Assembly: GCF_001280595.1 (NCBI RefSeq)
Contig: NZ_LITU01000036.1
Location: 55,020-119,019, forward strand
Direction of reading: 5' to 3'
Length of the DNA: 64,000 nt
From: Paenibacillus xylanivorans
GTDB lineage: Bacteria; Bacillota; Bacilli; Paenibacillales; Paenibacillaceae
Part shown: piece after piece, positions 55,374-64,000 of the stretch
How the letters are laid out: the number at the start of each line of letters is the position of its first letter
Position numbering within the stretch: the stretch's first letter is position 1
Made by a program: the position numbers and the translations under genes
Notes under the pieces: generated by a model
Seen by the model: only the letters and a program-made list of their open reading frames with translations
Database searches by the model: none
Told to the model about the DNA's origin: nothing

Positions 55374-55571
55374 TGTTGATCTCCTCCTCTTTCTTGGTTC
55401 CACTATATCCCATCCAGATGGAAGGAACGTTAAATTCAACTGAAAGGTTGCTGAAATTGTGGCTCTAAGTCCAGAGTGCTCCAAGCACAGCGCAAAAAAG
55501 ACGAGCCATCGGCCCGCCTTCATGCTTCTTTTCACATTACTTGTGATTGAAAGATTCCTAACTTCTCAACC

Positions 55572-57608
55572 TTATTTGGACAATCCATGGGCTTCTCGGA
55601 TGAGTGAGAAATATTCATCCGCCTTCACAACCTGGAATTCTGCTCCAAGAGATTCCGTGATCGCCAACACATCTGATGGTGTCATGCTCCACGCGTTGAT
55701 CCCAATCGAAACAAACTTTGAAGATTTGCCATCCCAGTCTTTCTTTACATCAGTCAATACATCTTTACCATCCTGAACCGTTGAGATGCCTCGCATAATA
55801 GATACCGGAAGGCTCCCATTCATGATTGTAATATCGTCTTTATCTTCCCCTGCCAAGAAAAGACCTTTGAGTTTATAATTTTTCTCATACGCAGCTGCCG
55901 TCGACTCGCTGAGCGGAATGTCTTTTCCAAGTTCCCGATTCAGCACATAAGGGTACGACATGTCGGTTTTCTTAAGATACGAATAAGATTGTTTCAGGTA
56001 TTCCGGAAATGTCTCCTTCGGCCAGACATGCGGATTGAAGTAGCTCGCTCCAGATGGTCCTGCGATAAGCAGGTCATTTTTCGTTGCAGTTGAACGGTAA
56101 TAATTTAGAACGGCAGGAGCTGCATCATACAGCAGCGGACTTGAGGTCCAGTTAATAGGTACTTTGCCCCGAGCGGGGTCATCCCATAAGTTACGCATAT
56201 GATTCAGGTCGTATTGCAAATTGTCGCCTTCGCCAAAGGTATAGGTCACGTAAATTTTATTCTCGAGCTTAGTATCAACTCGTTTAGGTGTCGGTTCTTG
56301 TTTTACTTTTGTTCCTGAAAATACGGTCATGTTATGAAACCAGTCAGAAGGTATAACATAGACACTATGACGAGACGTTAGTTCGAGGCCAGCGACCTCC
56401 CCTTCGAAATCATTGTCGAACCATCCCATATAAGGTGTCCCCGGCTTTACGTCGGACAGAATCTTCTCGAAAAGCGCCTTTTCCTCAGGTACACTTGTTG
56501 ACAGCCAGAAGACCATTGCTTTGTTTGCTACGGCATAATCACGTAGAAAACCATAAGGTTCCTTCTCTTCAGATGAGAGTGGTTTAATATTGCCCGCAGA
56601 TACTTTGTATTGGTTCCACATTTCAATCGATACTGTTAATTGTTTCGTATTGGCTGCAGGGGTAAATTCGTATACAAAGTAATTGCCGTGATCTACGAAG
56701 CGGTGATCGCTTCCAGGTAAAAATTTGGAGTTATGTCGGTCATAGAGAAACATTTCTTCCTCGGAGGTACCCGTTTTAAAATCTGAGATGACCTGTCCAT
56801 CTGCCTTCACAGTCACTTGATGAACGGCTGGCCCCCAGCCATCCTGAGGAAAAGCATCTTCGAAGCGGAGATAGACAGCCTCTTTTCCCAAATAGGACGA
56901 CAAATCATATTCAAATGTTTTCCGATTACTTCCATCACGTACTTGTTCCTTCTCGACAGCAATCGTTTGGAACGAATCAAAATTTCCTGGCGGGATCGGG
57001 ATGGATGTGTCCGGACTCAATCCGACCAACATTCTTTTCGTCGTTTGGCTCCAAAGATTCTCATATTGCCAATTGTATGCATCCATACGATTCTTGAATT
57101 TTCCTTGTAAGTCTTCAAGTACCGACAGGTTATACGGTGCAGCAGTTAATTGTTGTGCAAGTTCGGGACTCGCGACAACGGCATCTTTTAGTCCAGCAAG
57201 TGTAGTTGCCACATTAATGGAGTCCGGCAACTGCGGATCATATACAATAATGCCTTTAATCTCTTTTGCATATTTCTTGAAAACATCCATAGCGTTGTCA
57301 TATTGCTTATATGGAACCTTTAAGTCCTTCAGCCATGGGTCAACTTTATTCTGTAGCACATAAATTCGTGGCTTTTCCCGATTCACAACTCCTGAAAGAG
57401 TTGTCAAAAGCAATTTGATATCCCCCTGTGCCTCATATACATTGGCAACATCCAGGTGTTCGACTTTACCGAAGTTTGGAAGCGCTTGATTTTTAGGCCA
57501 TTTCAAAGAATCCACATGCTTTGAATCATTAGAAGCAGCAAATGCGCTAACCGAGAACACTGTTGTGCAAACAAGGGTAATACACAAAACCGCTAACTTA
57601 CGAATCAT
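55572..57608 (-). CDS. Secreted GxGYxYP-domain protein (putative glycoside hydrolase)
   Basis: A 678-residue protein with a signal peptide (IRKLAVLCITLVCTTVFSVSAFA, read in parts). It has a GxGYxYP N-terminal domain (residues ~30-160), an inserted segment with DGWGPAVHQVTVKADGQVI that resembles a sugar-binding beta-sandwich, and a C-terminal GxGYxYP catalytic-like domain from ~380. The namesake motif reads GPSGASYFNP here instead of GxGYxYP. No catalytic residues are established. I prefer the ATG at 57608 after AGGAG; an ATG three codons earlier is too close to it. Last gene of the glycan cluster. Confidence 0.82.
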   Translation of the reverse strand: MIRKLAVLCITLVCTTVFSVSAFAASNDSKHVDSLKWPKNQALPNFGKVEHLDVANVYEAQGDIKLLLTTLSGVVNREKPRIYVLQNKVDPWLKDLKVPYKQYDNAMDVFKKYAKEIKGIIVYDPQLPDSINVATTLAGLKDAVVASPELAQQLTAAPYNLSVLEDLQGKFKNRMDAYNWQYENLWSQTTKRMLVGLSPDTSIPIPPGNFDSFQTIAVEKEQVRDGSNRKTFEYDLSSYLGKEAVYLRFEDAFPQDGWGPAVHQVTVKADGQVISDFKTGTSEEEMFLYDRHNSKFLPGSDHRFVDHGNYFVYEFTPAANTKQLTVSIEMWNQYKVSAGNIKPLSSEEKEPYGFLRDYAVANKAMVFWLSTSVPEEKALFEKILSDVKPGTPYMGWFDNDFEGEVAGLELTSRHSVYVIPSDWFHNMTVFSGTKVKQEPTPKRVDTKLENKIYVTYTFGEGDNLQYDLNHMRNLWDDPARGKVPINWTSSPLLYDAAPAVLNYYRSTATKNDLLIAGPSGASYFNPHVWPKETFPEYLKQSYSYLKKTDMSYPYVLNRELGKDIPLSESTAAAYEKNYKLKGLFLAGEDKDDITIMNGSLPVSIMRGISTVQDGKDVLTDVKKDWDGKSSKFVSIGINAWSMTPSDVLAITESLGAEFQVVKADEYFSLIREAHGLSK

Positions 57609-58003
57609 AATTTTCATTTCTCCTTTTAATGTGATGTGAAATGTGAAGTCATGTGGTGCATGTGCAGTAATGGAACAAACAGCGTCCTCTTCTTATACAC
57701 TCCCTCCTCGGCGAATAAGTCATTTCATTTATATATTAAATATATAATATATAACTTTCAATACCTTTGACAAATGTTCCTTAAATTCGACATTTAACAA
57801 CAAATTAATTAACTCCCTCAATTGTATGATGTCGTATTATTTACATTTTATAGCTTAAACACGTCCTTTTTGAATCGGTTCATTTATATCCTGAATAAGT
57901 ATATTAAATATATATTATGAGGCGATATAGTTATAAACAAATAAAGAATGACCGGACCTTTTAAAGACCAGTCATTCTTATCATAAAAATTGAAATATAG
58001 TCC
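57609..58003. other. AT-rich control region between the GH106-like and GxGYxYP genes
   Basis: Contains a TTGTCA -35 box (57767-57772) with TATATT/TATTAT downstream on the minus strand, two copies of ATATATTTAATATA with nearby CTTATTC (57716-57746 and 57893-57914), and the terminator of the upstream gene at 57944-57980. Confidence 0.45.
57944..57980 (-). terminator. Terminator after the GH106-like gene
   Basis: AAGAATGACtGG pairs with CCgGTCATTCTT around a small loop; TTATTTG follows on the minus strand. So the GxGYxYP gene is read from its own promoter. Confidence 0.75.
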
Positions 58004-61000
58004 CTATCCTAGCGCTCGCCGCACCAACCTCACCTGTCCATTCATCCCTGAAGGAAGTGCTGATTTTCCATATAAATTCTCCAGTGTGTTTGCTGCATGA
58101 ATGTTAATTTTATTATTTCCTTCTTGTACATATGGCGTTATGTTCCATTGGTAAGGCGGCCATAAACGGATGCCTGCTTCAATATCATTCACATACAAAC
58201 ATGCCGTCTCCCTTATATCTTCAGCTACCAACCATAATTCATCATTTGCAGTTAAGCTGACATCAGTCAGGTCCACATGTTGTGAGTAAAATCCTGTGCC
58301 CGAATAATAAGGATAGCCAGCAGAACCCCAACCTCCAGCCACATGTTCCACATCGGAAGTTAACGTAGTATGATCTTCTATTGCGAATGGACCAATCAGA
58401 AATGCTGGGAATGAAATAGCCGGCATCGGTTCCAGTAAAGAAACCGTCAGAATCTCCAGCTCATTCTCGCCAACCAACAAATGCGGTGTGATATCTACAC
58501 TGTCGTAATAAGCGTCCTGCCAAGAAGATGGTTTCAATGCTTCCTGGCGTATACCATTGACGAAGATTTCAAGATTCCTTCTACGTGACAGAAAGCCGAT
58601 ATGAGATGGAATCTTCTGCTCTACATCGTCTAGAATCAACTCAATCTTGGCCGATTGTTCTTTTCCTGACTCATCGGCATGACCCGAATCGCTCTGTGAT
58701 TGTACAATCTCGATCAATTCTTGCGTCATCATAAACCTAGTGCGATACGTATTCACTTGTCCAGGCATCGTGGCGTTCATCCTGGACTGTCGGTCATTCA
58801 ACGTCACATGCCATTGATCTAGCAGAAGAACGTTGGGGTCGGCAGTTTTGAACTGCCACTTCTCATCAAGAACTACCACATCCGTAGAAGTTCGCTCTCC
58901 ATTGTTCATTTGTTCTTGCGGAAAGGACGGACGCTCATGAGGTCTTACCGATAGTACTCGCAGCTCTCCCGGCACAAATGAAAGAACCGCTTCACAGTCT
59001 AACCGACGTACTCCCCCGCTCTCCAAGTCCCATTCTTCCAAGTAATCCTTATTTTCTCTTGGATCAAGCTTAATGGTCACTGGCTGATCCGACCAATTCA
59101 CAAACCACACATACACATGATCCCCGATCTTGCGTTCCACCCTAATCAGATCTTCAGACTGCCCTTTTATCAGTTTATAGGGAATAGCTCGTGGTTCTCT
59201 TAACAAATCACATAATAGAGCACAAAATGCTTCCAATCGATCCCCAGCCTGATCGCCTTCATGAGCAGAGTCGTTCATGGAATAGAACATGCTGTGTCCC
59301 TTGCCAACAGCATGTAATTTCCCATGCCGACGATCGGAACTGAATAACTCACTCATATACTTCAGCAACTCTGGATCTTGCCGAAGGGCCTCACTATGCT
59401 GTGGAGTCGTTCCTACTGCAATTAGAGTGCCTCCTTGCTTCACAAAGGAAACGAGTTGTGCAGCGATGTCCTTAGACATGACCTCAATCTCTGGCATAAT
59501 CAAAATCGAATATACATTCTCATTCCCGCCAAATCGATACCCTTCTCCATCCACGAGGGTGGCATCGCGAAGCTGACATTCATCTACATAGTCATAGTCG
59601 ACGGACCCGCGCAGCATGCGATCCGACAGGAGCGAGAACAGTACATCTGAAGAAGGATGCATATTCGATTCACCGGATGCGAACATATTTTGGTACACCG
59701 TATGAATAGGCGATAACAGGAGTACCTCTGGCGTTCGTATACCGCTTGCACCTAGCAGACTCAATCGACCAATATAATCGGCAAAAGCTCTATAATGCGG
59801 CCAATGCGGTGCATGTTTGAATTCCGTCGGAGGGAAATCGGTCTTACGATACCCGGCAAACGAATAATAAAACGCATGCGGAATAAACAGATTCACACCT
59901 AAGAATGCCATGAAATTGGCATCGAGTCGTCTCTGACGCATGGAATAGCCGTGACCGCTTGCGCCAAAAGATTCACATATCACTCGTTTCTTCCTATCCA
60001 GCTGCGCTACAGAAGCCGCTGTCTTAACGGACACGATGCGATGCGGATTCTCCTTTGTACCGATTCCAGGAGTCAGATAATCCACCCCTGCGTAGTGGAA
60101 CTGCTGCAATACCCGGGTCTGATTGCCTTGAGACCTAGCCTGTCCCCAGACCGGCTCCTCCAGCGTATGACCGATATACAGCAGTCCATGCCGCTCACAC
60201 CAAGTACGAATCGCAGCATGATAGCCCTCAACATACCAGCGCGTAATCGTATCATAATATTGCTGTTTCGTTGACCGGCTGCCATCTGCCATGTTATATA
60301 ACAATGCGCCCAACCGCGGGATAAGATCATACCCATTCTCATGTTGATACCGCTTTGCCATCCCATGTGTCCATGCGAAGACCATGCCCGGCAATGTAGC
60401 ACCCACATCATCAACAACCGTTCGGATCGCTTCCACCCCGGAGAAACCATCATGAATCATGAGCCCTGGCTCGTCGGTAAATACCCCTTGAATTGTGGAA
60501 CCGAAATATTTCTGCAATGGCAGAAACGGTTCATAAGACATTTGAATGAAGGTCTGAACGGCTTCCGGATTCAACGTATCGAGATAGTACCCTTTGGCAA
60601 ACGTGATTCCTTCAGCGATTTCACAGGACCAACAGGCCAGCACGATATAAGTATCCTCCGTATCCGACTTCCAATCCTGCCCCCATAAATGTGTGATATC
60701 TTCCGGTTCATCATAGAGCAGCCACTCCCCATCATGGTGGACGGAACGATAAGCCAGAATGGCGATAAGCTCATTGTGATCATAAGAGGCAAAGTCCAGC
60801 TTCAATCCTTCCTGCTTAGGACCTCGCGAATATCTTTTTTCCTCAATTCTTAAGTAACGCATGCGATATTCCGGATGCTCACGTGTTAGCTTACCGCCTA
60901 GAGTTCCGCTCGGCCAATTATCCTCATCGTACAGCCAGACGACCATATTGCGTTTCTCGCACTCTGTTGTACAGAACTCCAACACTTCCATAAATTCTGG

Positions 61001-61222
61001 CGACAGGTATGGGGTTTGCATACCATGACGCGCATGCAGCACAACCCCACCGACTCCCGCTTCAAACATCGATTGAATCTGACTCTCGAGTTCCGGCTTC
61101 TCAAGCTCATGATTCAGAAACCAAAAAGGCTGTGGGCGATACGTTGCATCCGGGTTTTCGAATTGCTGCTTTAGCTGTATTAGGTCCGTACAAACTTCCT
61201 CGATAATGTTATTCACATTCAT
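58004..61222 (-). CDS. GH106-like glycosyl hydrolase (alpha-L-rhamnosidase type)
   Basis: A 1072-residue enzyme without a signal peptide, so it acts on imported oligosaccharides. PFWFLNHELEKPELESQI and MFEAGVGGVVLHARHGM begin the catalytic barrel; VVWLYDEDNWPSG, GVFTDEPGLM and CESFGASGHGYSMR contain acidic candidates for catalysis. The C terminus (LWLVAEDIRETACLYVNDIEAGI, VQEGNNKINIHAANTLENLYG, each in parts) is a galactose-binding-like sandwich. Rhamnosidase activity is inferred from family resemblance. ATG at 61222 after GAAGGCAGG; 9 bases from the DUF4965 stop. Confidence 0.82.
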   Translation of the reverse strand: MNVNNIIEEVCTDLIQLKQQFENPDATYRPQPFWFLNHELEKPELESQIQSMFEAGVGGVVLHARHGMQTPYLSPEFMEVLEFCTTECEKRNMVVWLYDEDNWPSGTLGGKLTREHPEYRMRYLRIEEKRYSRGPKQEGLKLDFASYDHNELIAILAYRSVHHDGEWLLYDEPEDITHLWGQDWKSDTEDTYIVLACWSCEIAEGITFAKGYYLDTLNPEAVQTFIQMSYEPFLPLQKYFGSTIQGVFTDEPGLMIHDGFSGVEAIRTVVDDVGATLPGMVFAWTHGMAKRYQHENGYDLIPRLGALLYNMADGSRSTKQQYYDTITRWYVEGYHAAIRTWCERHGLLYIGHTLEEPVWGQARSQGNQTRVLQQFHYAGVDYLTPGIGTKENPHRIVSVKTAASVAQLDRKKRVICESFGASGHGYSMRQRRLDANFMAFLGVNLFIPHAFYYSFAGYRKTDFPPTEFKHAPHWPHYRAFADYIGRLSLLGASGIRTPEVLLLSPIHTVYQNMFASGESNMHPSSDVLFSLLSDRMLRGSVDYDYVDECQLRDATLVDGEGYRFGGNENVYSILIMPEIEVMSKDIAAQLVSFVKQGGTLIAVGTTPQHSEALRQDPELLKYMSELFSSDRRHGKLHAVGKGHSMFYSMNDSAHEGDQAGDRLEAFCALLCDLLREPRAIPYKLIKGQSEDLIRVERKIGDHVYVWFVNWSDQPVTIKLDPRENKDYLEEWDLESGGVRRLDCEAVLSFVPGELRVLSVRPHERPSFPQEQMNNGERTSTDVVVLDEKWQFKTADPNVLLLDQWHVTLNDRQSRMNATMPGQVNTYRTRFMMTQELIEIVQSQSDSGHADESGKEQSAKIELILDDVEQKIPSHIGFLSRRRNLEIFVNGIRQEALKPSSWQDAYYDSVDITPHLLVGENELEILTVSLLEPMPAISFPAFLIGPFAIEDHTTLTSDVEHVAGGWGSAGYPYYSGTGFYSQHVDLTDVSLTANDELWLVAEDIRETACLYVNDIEAGIRLWPPYQWNITPYVQEGNNKINIHAANTLENLYGKSALPSGMNGQVRLVRRALG

Positions 61223-61231
61223 CACCTGCCT

Positions 61232-63247
61232 TCACACGAATTTGCCTGTAGAATCTTGCATGAGTAATTGAATGAAGAAGCCACCGACAACAGAACGATT
61301 CTGGAAATTCATCTGCTTTGTGGTGATGGTGTCATACCAATCCGTTACCGGAACACGAGCCGAGGTTTCATTCATGAAATCCCATAGAGGTGAGATCAAT
61401 GACTCAAACTGTGCTTGTGTTGAACTCATGGAGGCACACCATACCAGCCAATCCGATTTGGTATACGTTTCACGGCTATCCAGCGGCAGGCCATAGCGAT
61501 TTTGTTTATGCATGTAGTATTCAAGCTCTTTAACAGCGACTTCTTTTGGGAACAGGTGTAAGTCAAGCAGATGGTCCCACACCAGATTGTATTTCATGCT
61601 CCATGAATCGGCTGGACTGTCAAAAGTCAGCTTATAGTGATCCCCGGCATCTGCCATGGTCATCCATTCATGCGCCATTTTCCGAGCGGCTTCAAGGTAA
61701 GCGGCTCCTTCCTGCAAACCGAGCTTGTCACACATGTACGAATAAGCAGCAATGCCTAATATAGCCTTAATAGATAGATTTGTATTGTGTGCCAAATGTC
61801 CGGCGAAGTCATCGGTGCACAGCTGGTTTTCAGGGTCGAGTCCATTCTGAAGCAGATACCCCGCCCATTTCGTAAGAGGTCCCCAGTGTTCACGGGCAAA
61901 ATCGATATCCCCCTCATACTTGCTCACCGCAGCAGCCATCAAGAGCATATTTCCGCATTCCTCAATCGGCATCTGGTCTTCCAACTTGTTTTCACCATAT
62001 ACCTGACCGTTGGCTTTCGGATAAGTTCCTACGTCGTGAGGCGCAAAATCAAATGTCCAATCACGGCTCATGGCATACTTATAAATCGGACGCATCATGC
62101 CCTTGATCAGTTCCGGGTTATATCTCAGGAACAATGGAATCGACGGGTAACTGACATCCACTGTAGCGATACATCCATTACTGAAGTTCTCTTTGGAGAA
62201 AAATAAAACATCTCCCGCTTCATCGGCAACCAATTTATGCGCGGCAATCGCCTGTCTGTACGTAAGCGCCAGAATATCCCGGTACTTCTCACCGCCTGCG
62301 GCTTGGCTCTCTGCCAAGAGCTCACGATTAAAGCTGTCGCATCGTTGCTGGATCTCTTCATATTGATCAGCTGCCATCAGCAGCATTTCATGAAACGTCA
62401 ATCCATTTCTTTTCCAATAAGCATTCAGAGGTTTATGAAAGTATTCAATCGCACGAACATCGTCATACGCAAGCATCAGGTACTGCGATAACGGTTCTTC
62501 CTGTATTACACCCAGATTGATCTCTGTTGCCATGACCGTCATGTTATCGGAAACAGCTCTCGGCTGGTGCTGATCATCCTCTGTCGGCAATTGACTGGTT
62601 CGTACATACAACTCTCGACTTGTCACGGAATGTATAACCGTCTGGATACGAGGGGTCTGAGGAACAGCCAGAACCATATATCCCCAATCAATTCGTGTAT
62701 CATCACCAGCAAGCTGCAATACGGGCTGTTCGACTGTACCCATGGACATTGCATTGAGTTGTCCCTTGATCACGTGGCGTTCCCAGGTCACTTGCTGATC
62801 CGTTGTATGTACACACCATTCGCCGGTGACATCGAAGTAAATCTTGACTTGATGGGATTTCCCATCGATAGATTTTGCTTGAAAAGTCACATACGTCACA
62901 GGTCGGGATAACAGATCCAGATCATCCAACAATAAAGGCGTGTTGAACTGGACCTGAAGTTCAATCCCTCCCCCCTGAAAGGTGTATCGAGTCGTTACCG
63001 GCTCCACCGTCAGATCGGTTTGAACGAGTGCTTCCGGCTCCTGAAATTCAGATTGATCCCGCAATGCCACTTTCCCCATAAATCGTCTGGCCTTACCATC
63101 AATGATCGCAAGCCCAACCATGCCATTCGTTTTGTTCGTCCAATGTCGGGTATGATCTTCATACAGATGGTCTGCAGCGGACCATACACTAAAATAAGGA
63201 TCTACGGTTACAAGAGGTACAGATGGAGGTCTGAAATTTGTCGTCAT
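61232..63247 (-). CDS. DUF4965-family (glutaminase A-like) protein
   Basis: A 671-residue protein. The N-terminal beta-rich part has RPPSVPLVTVDPYFSVWS and RPVTYVTFQAKSIDG. The C-terminal alpha/alpha barrel (about 330-620) has YRQAIAAHKLVAD, EECGNMLLMAAAV, LCTDDFAGHLAHNTNLSIKA and PADSWSMKYNLVWD, typical of DUF4965/DUF1793 proteins. Fungal relatives are called glutaminases, but here the neighbours suggest carbohydrate work. No signal peptide is seen from the ATG at 63247, which follows AAGGAGTTG. Co-transcribed with the GH106-like gene. Confidence 0.85.
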   Translation of the reverse strand: MTTNFRPPSVPLVTVDPYFSVWSAADHLYEDHTRHWTNKTNGMVGLAIIDGKARRFMGKVALRDQSEFQEPEALVQTDLTVEPVTTRYTFQGGGIELQVQFNTPLLLDDLDLLSRPVTYVTFQAKSIDGKSHQVKIYFDVTGEWCVHTTDQQVTWERHVIKGQLNAMSMGTVEQPVLQLAGDDTRIDWGYMVLAVPQTPRIQTVIHSVTSRELYVRTSQLPTEDDQHQPRAVSDNMTVMATEINLGVIQEEPLSQYLMLAYDDVRAIEYFHKPLNAYWKRNGLTFHEMLLMAADQYEEIQQRCDSFNRELLAESQAAGGEKYRDILALTYRQAIAAHKLVADEAGDVLFFSKENFSNGCIATVDVSYPSIPLFLRYNPELIKGMMRPIYKYAMSRDWTFDFAPHDVGTYPKANGQVYGENKLEDQMPIEECGNMLLMAAAVSKYEGDIDFAREHWGPLTKWAGYLLQNGLDPENQLCTDDFAGHLAHNTNLSIKAILGIAAYSYMCDKLGLQEGAAYLEAARKMAHEWMTMADAGDHYKLTFDSPADSWSMKYNLVWDHLLDLHLFPKEVAVKELEYYMHKQNRYGLPLDSRETYTKSDWLVWCASMSSTQAQFESLISPLWDFMNETSARVPVTDWYDTITTKQMNFQNRSVVGGFFIQLLMQDSTGKFV

Positions 63248-63347
63248 ATGAATACAACTCCTTAAAGTAAAGTCAATATCAAGAATAACGAATTCCACGG
63301 ATGTATTTTTCATAAAGAGTGGACACCCTCACGCTCAAGCAAAACAA

Positions 63348-63394
63348 CGAAAGGCTTCGCTCCCTCGTTTACCAAGGTGCTGCGAAGCCTTTCG
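63348..63394 (-). terminator. Terminator/attenuator after the solute-binding gene
   Basis: CGAAAGGCTTCGC pairs with GCGAAGCCTTTCG; TTGTTTTG follows on the minus strand. It may lower expression of the enzyme genes relative to the transporter gene. Confidence 0.75.
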
Positions 63395-63425
63395 TGTTAC
63401 CGGGCTCCCTTAATTATGGAAGTCA

Positions 63426-64000
63426 TCAGTTCGGCATCTGAACGGTCACCACGTCTTTACCTTTCAGATTTTCGTTCGTGAACTGCATGGCTTGATCATA
63501 TCCGGTCTTTCGGAGCTGCTCGCGAAGGTCATTGATAATGCCCATCGCCGCTTCATCTGATTTCGCAAAGATTGCTTCCTTCCAGGCATCATTGATCCGG
63601 TCCATCGAAGGTTTCAGCATTTCCCATTCGGGCGCTTTGGTAATCACATCGCCCGGGTTATAGGCTGTAATCACCTGAATGCCGTTAGGTCGCAGGATTT
63701 TGCGGGCTTGCTCCATGGCATCGAGACGTTCCTGATCGGCCCAGATATCTCCGCCAGCAGCGGAATTGATGCGATCAAGCCCCGTAATCGATTCCAGGCC
63801 GATGCTAATGCCTTCGTTCTTGCGAACTTTTCCCGATTGATCTGCCGTAAACTTATCAAACCACTCTTGATTAGCGACAGGTTTACCATCTTTCATATCC
63901 CAATGAACGCCTTGAACTCCGTATCTCGCCAGCATGAAGCCTTCATCGGAAGCCATATAATCCAGGAACTTTAGCGCCGCATCTACACATGCGCCCTTGC
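63426..64000 (-). CDS. C-terminal part of an extracellular solute-binding protein (partial)
   Basis: The reading frame is open to the window edge, so the 5' end lies outside. The visible ~191 residues (CVDAALKFLDYMASDEGFMLARYGVQGVHW in parts, then WEMLKPSMDRINDAW and EQLRKTGYDQAMQFTNENLKG) match the C terminus of LplA/YtcQ-type substrate-binding lipoproteins of Paenibacillus carbohydrate ABC transporters. Transporter permeases would be expected further to the right. Substrate probably an oligosaccharide processed by the downstream enzymes. Confidence 0.85.
   Translation of the reverse strand, partial: KGACVDAALKFLDYMASDEGFMLARYGVQGVHWDMKDGKPVANQEWFDKFTADQSGKVRKNEGISIGLESITGLDRINSAAGGDIWADQERLDAMEQARKILRPNGIQVITAYNPGDVITKAPEWEMLKPSMDRINDAWKEAIFAKSDEAAMGIINDLREQLRKTGYDQAMQFTNENLKGKDVVTVQMPN

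Overview
The window reads as chromosomal DNA of a spore-forming Bacillota, most likely Paenibacillus. Genes carry strong AGGAGG-type ribosome binding sites and frequent GTG/TTG starts. The Bacillus-type set includes ecsAB, LipL, a bacilliredoxin, YneF, a YtfP-like flavoprotein, a sporulation-type sensor kinase and a fRMsr. GC content is middling, and large glycan-degrading enzymes sit at the right end. I see no rRNA, tRNA, CRISPR array, prophage or insertion sequence. The assignment to genus is inference.

Layout. 0-11.6 kb: WYL regulator, zinc-ribbon/GyrI-like protein, a racemase-like protein, thiC under a TPP riboswitch with its own terminator, an IclR regulator, a membrane-anchored hydrolase, a DUF2935-superoxide dismutase fusion, a small CxxC protein and lipL. 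11.8-23.6 kb: folE, a YneF-like protein, an HD-GYP protein in an operon with a QueG-alkyltransferase fusion, signal peptidase I, a GNAT enzyme, sodA, mutY, acpS, a hydrolase, nadE and a bacilliredoxin. 23.7-37 kb: orphan sensor kinase, YtfP-like flavoprotein, ecsA-ecsB, an AbrB-Doc toxin-antitoxin pair, two drug-type MFS pumps, a MarR regulator, small membrane proteins, a second GNAT enzyme and fRMsr. 37-50 kb: a TipAS-type MerR regulator; a MerR/MFS/UspA/aldehyde dehydrogenase cluster; an SdpI-like protein; a zinc/cadmium P-type ATPase divergent from its ArsR-type sensor; an AI-2E family permease; an ArsR/LLM-oxidoreductase/nitroreductase group. 50-55.4 kb: DUF523, an ECF sigma factor overlapping a membrane protein that is probably its anti-sigma factor, a methyltransferase, a MATE pump behind two tandem palindromic operators, and a FlxA-like protein. 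55.5-64 kb: a minus-strand glycan-utilisation cluster (ABC solute-binding protein running off the right edge, DUF4965 protein, GH106-like glycosidase, secreted GxGYxYP protein).

Most unusual signals. (1) Two intergenic elements at 3630-3821 and 18923-19114 share one architecture: four copies of a 24-bp unit (TAACGAAYC-N6-aCGYTATT), two in one orientation and two inverted. Units within a pair are about 50 bp apart, and both elements span exactly 192 bp. Both lie between convergent genes. (2) Two fusions: DUF2935-SOD and QueG-O6-alkylguanine transferase. (3) A likely leaderless ArsR regulator whose -10 box sits six bases before its ATG. (4) Two MATE-pump operators in which a base change in one arm is matched by a compensating change in the other. 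(5) The glycan cluster. No completely new multi-gene defence or biosynthetic system is evident.
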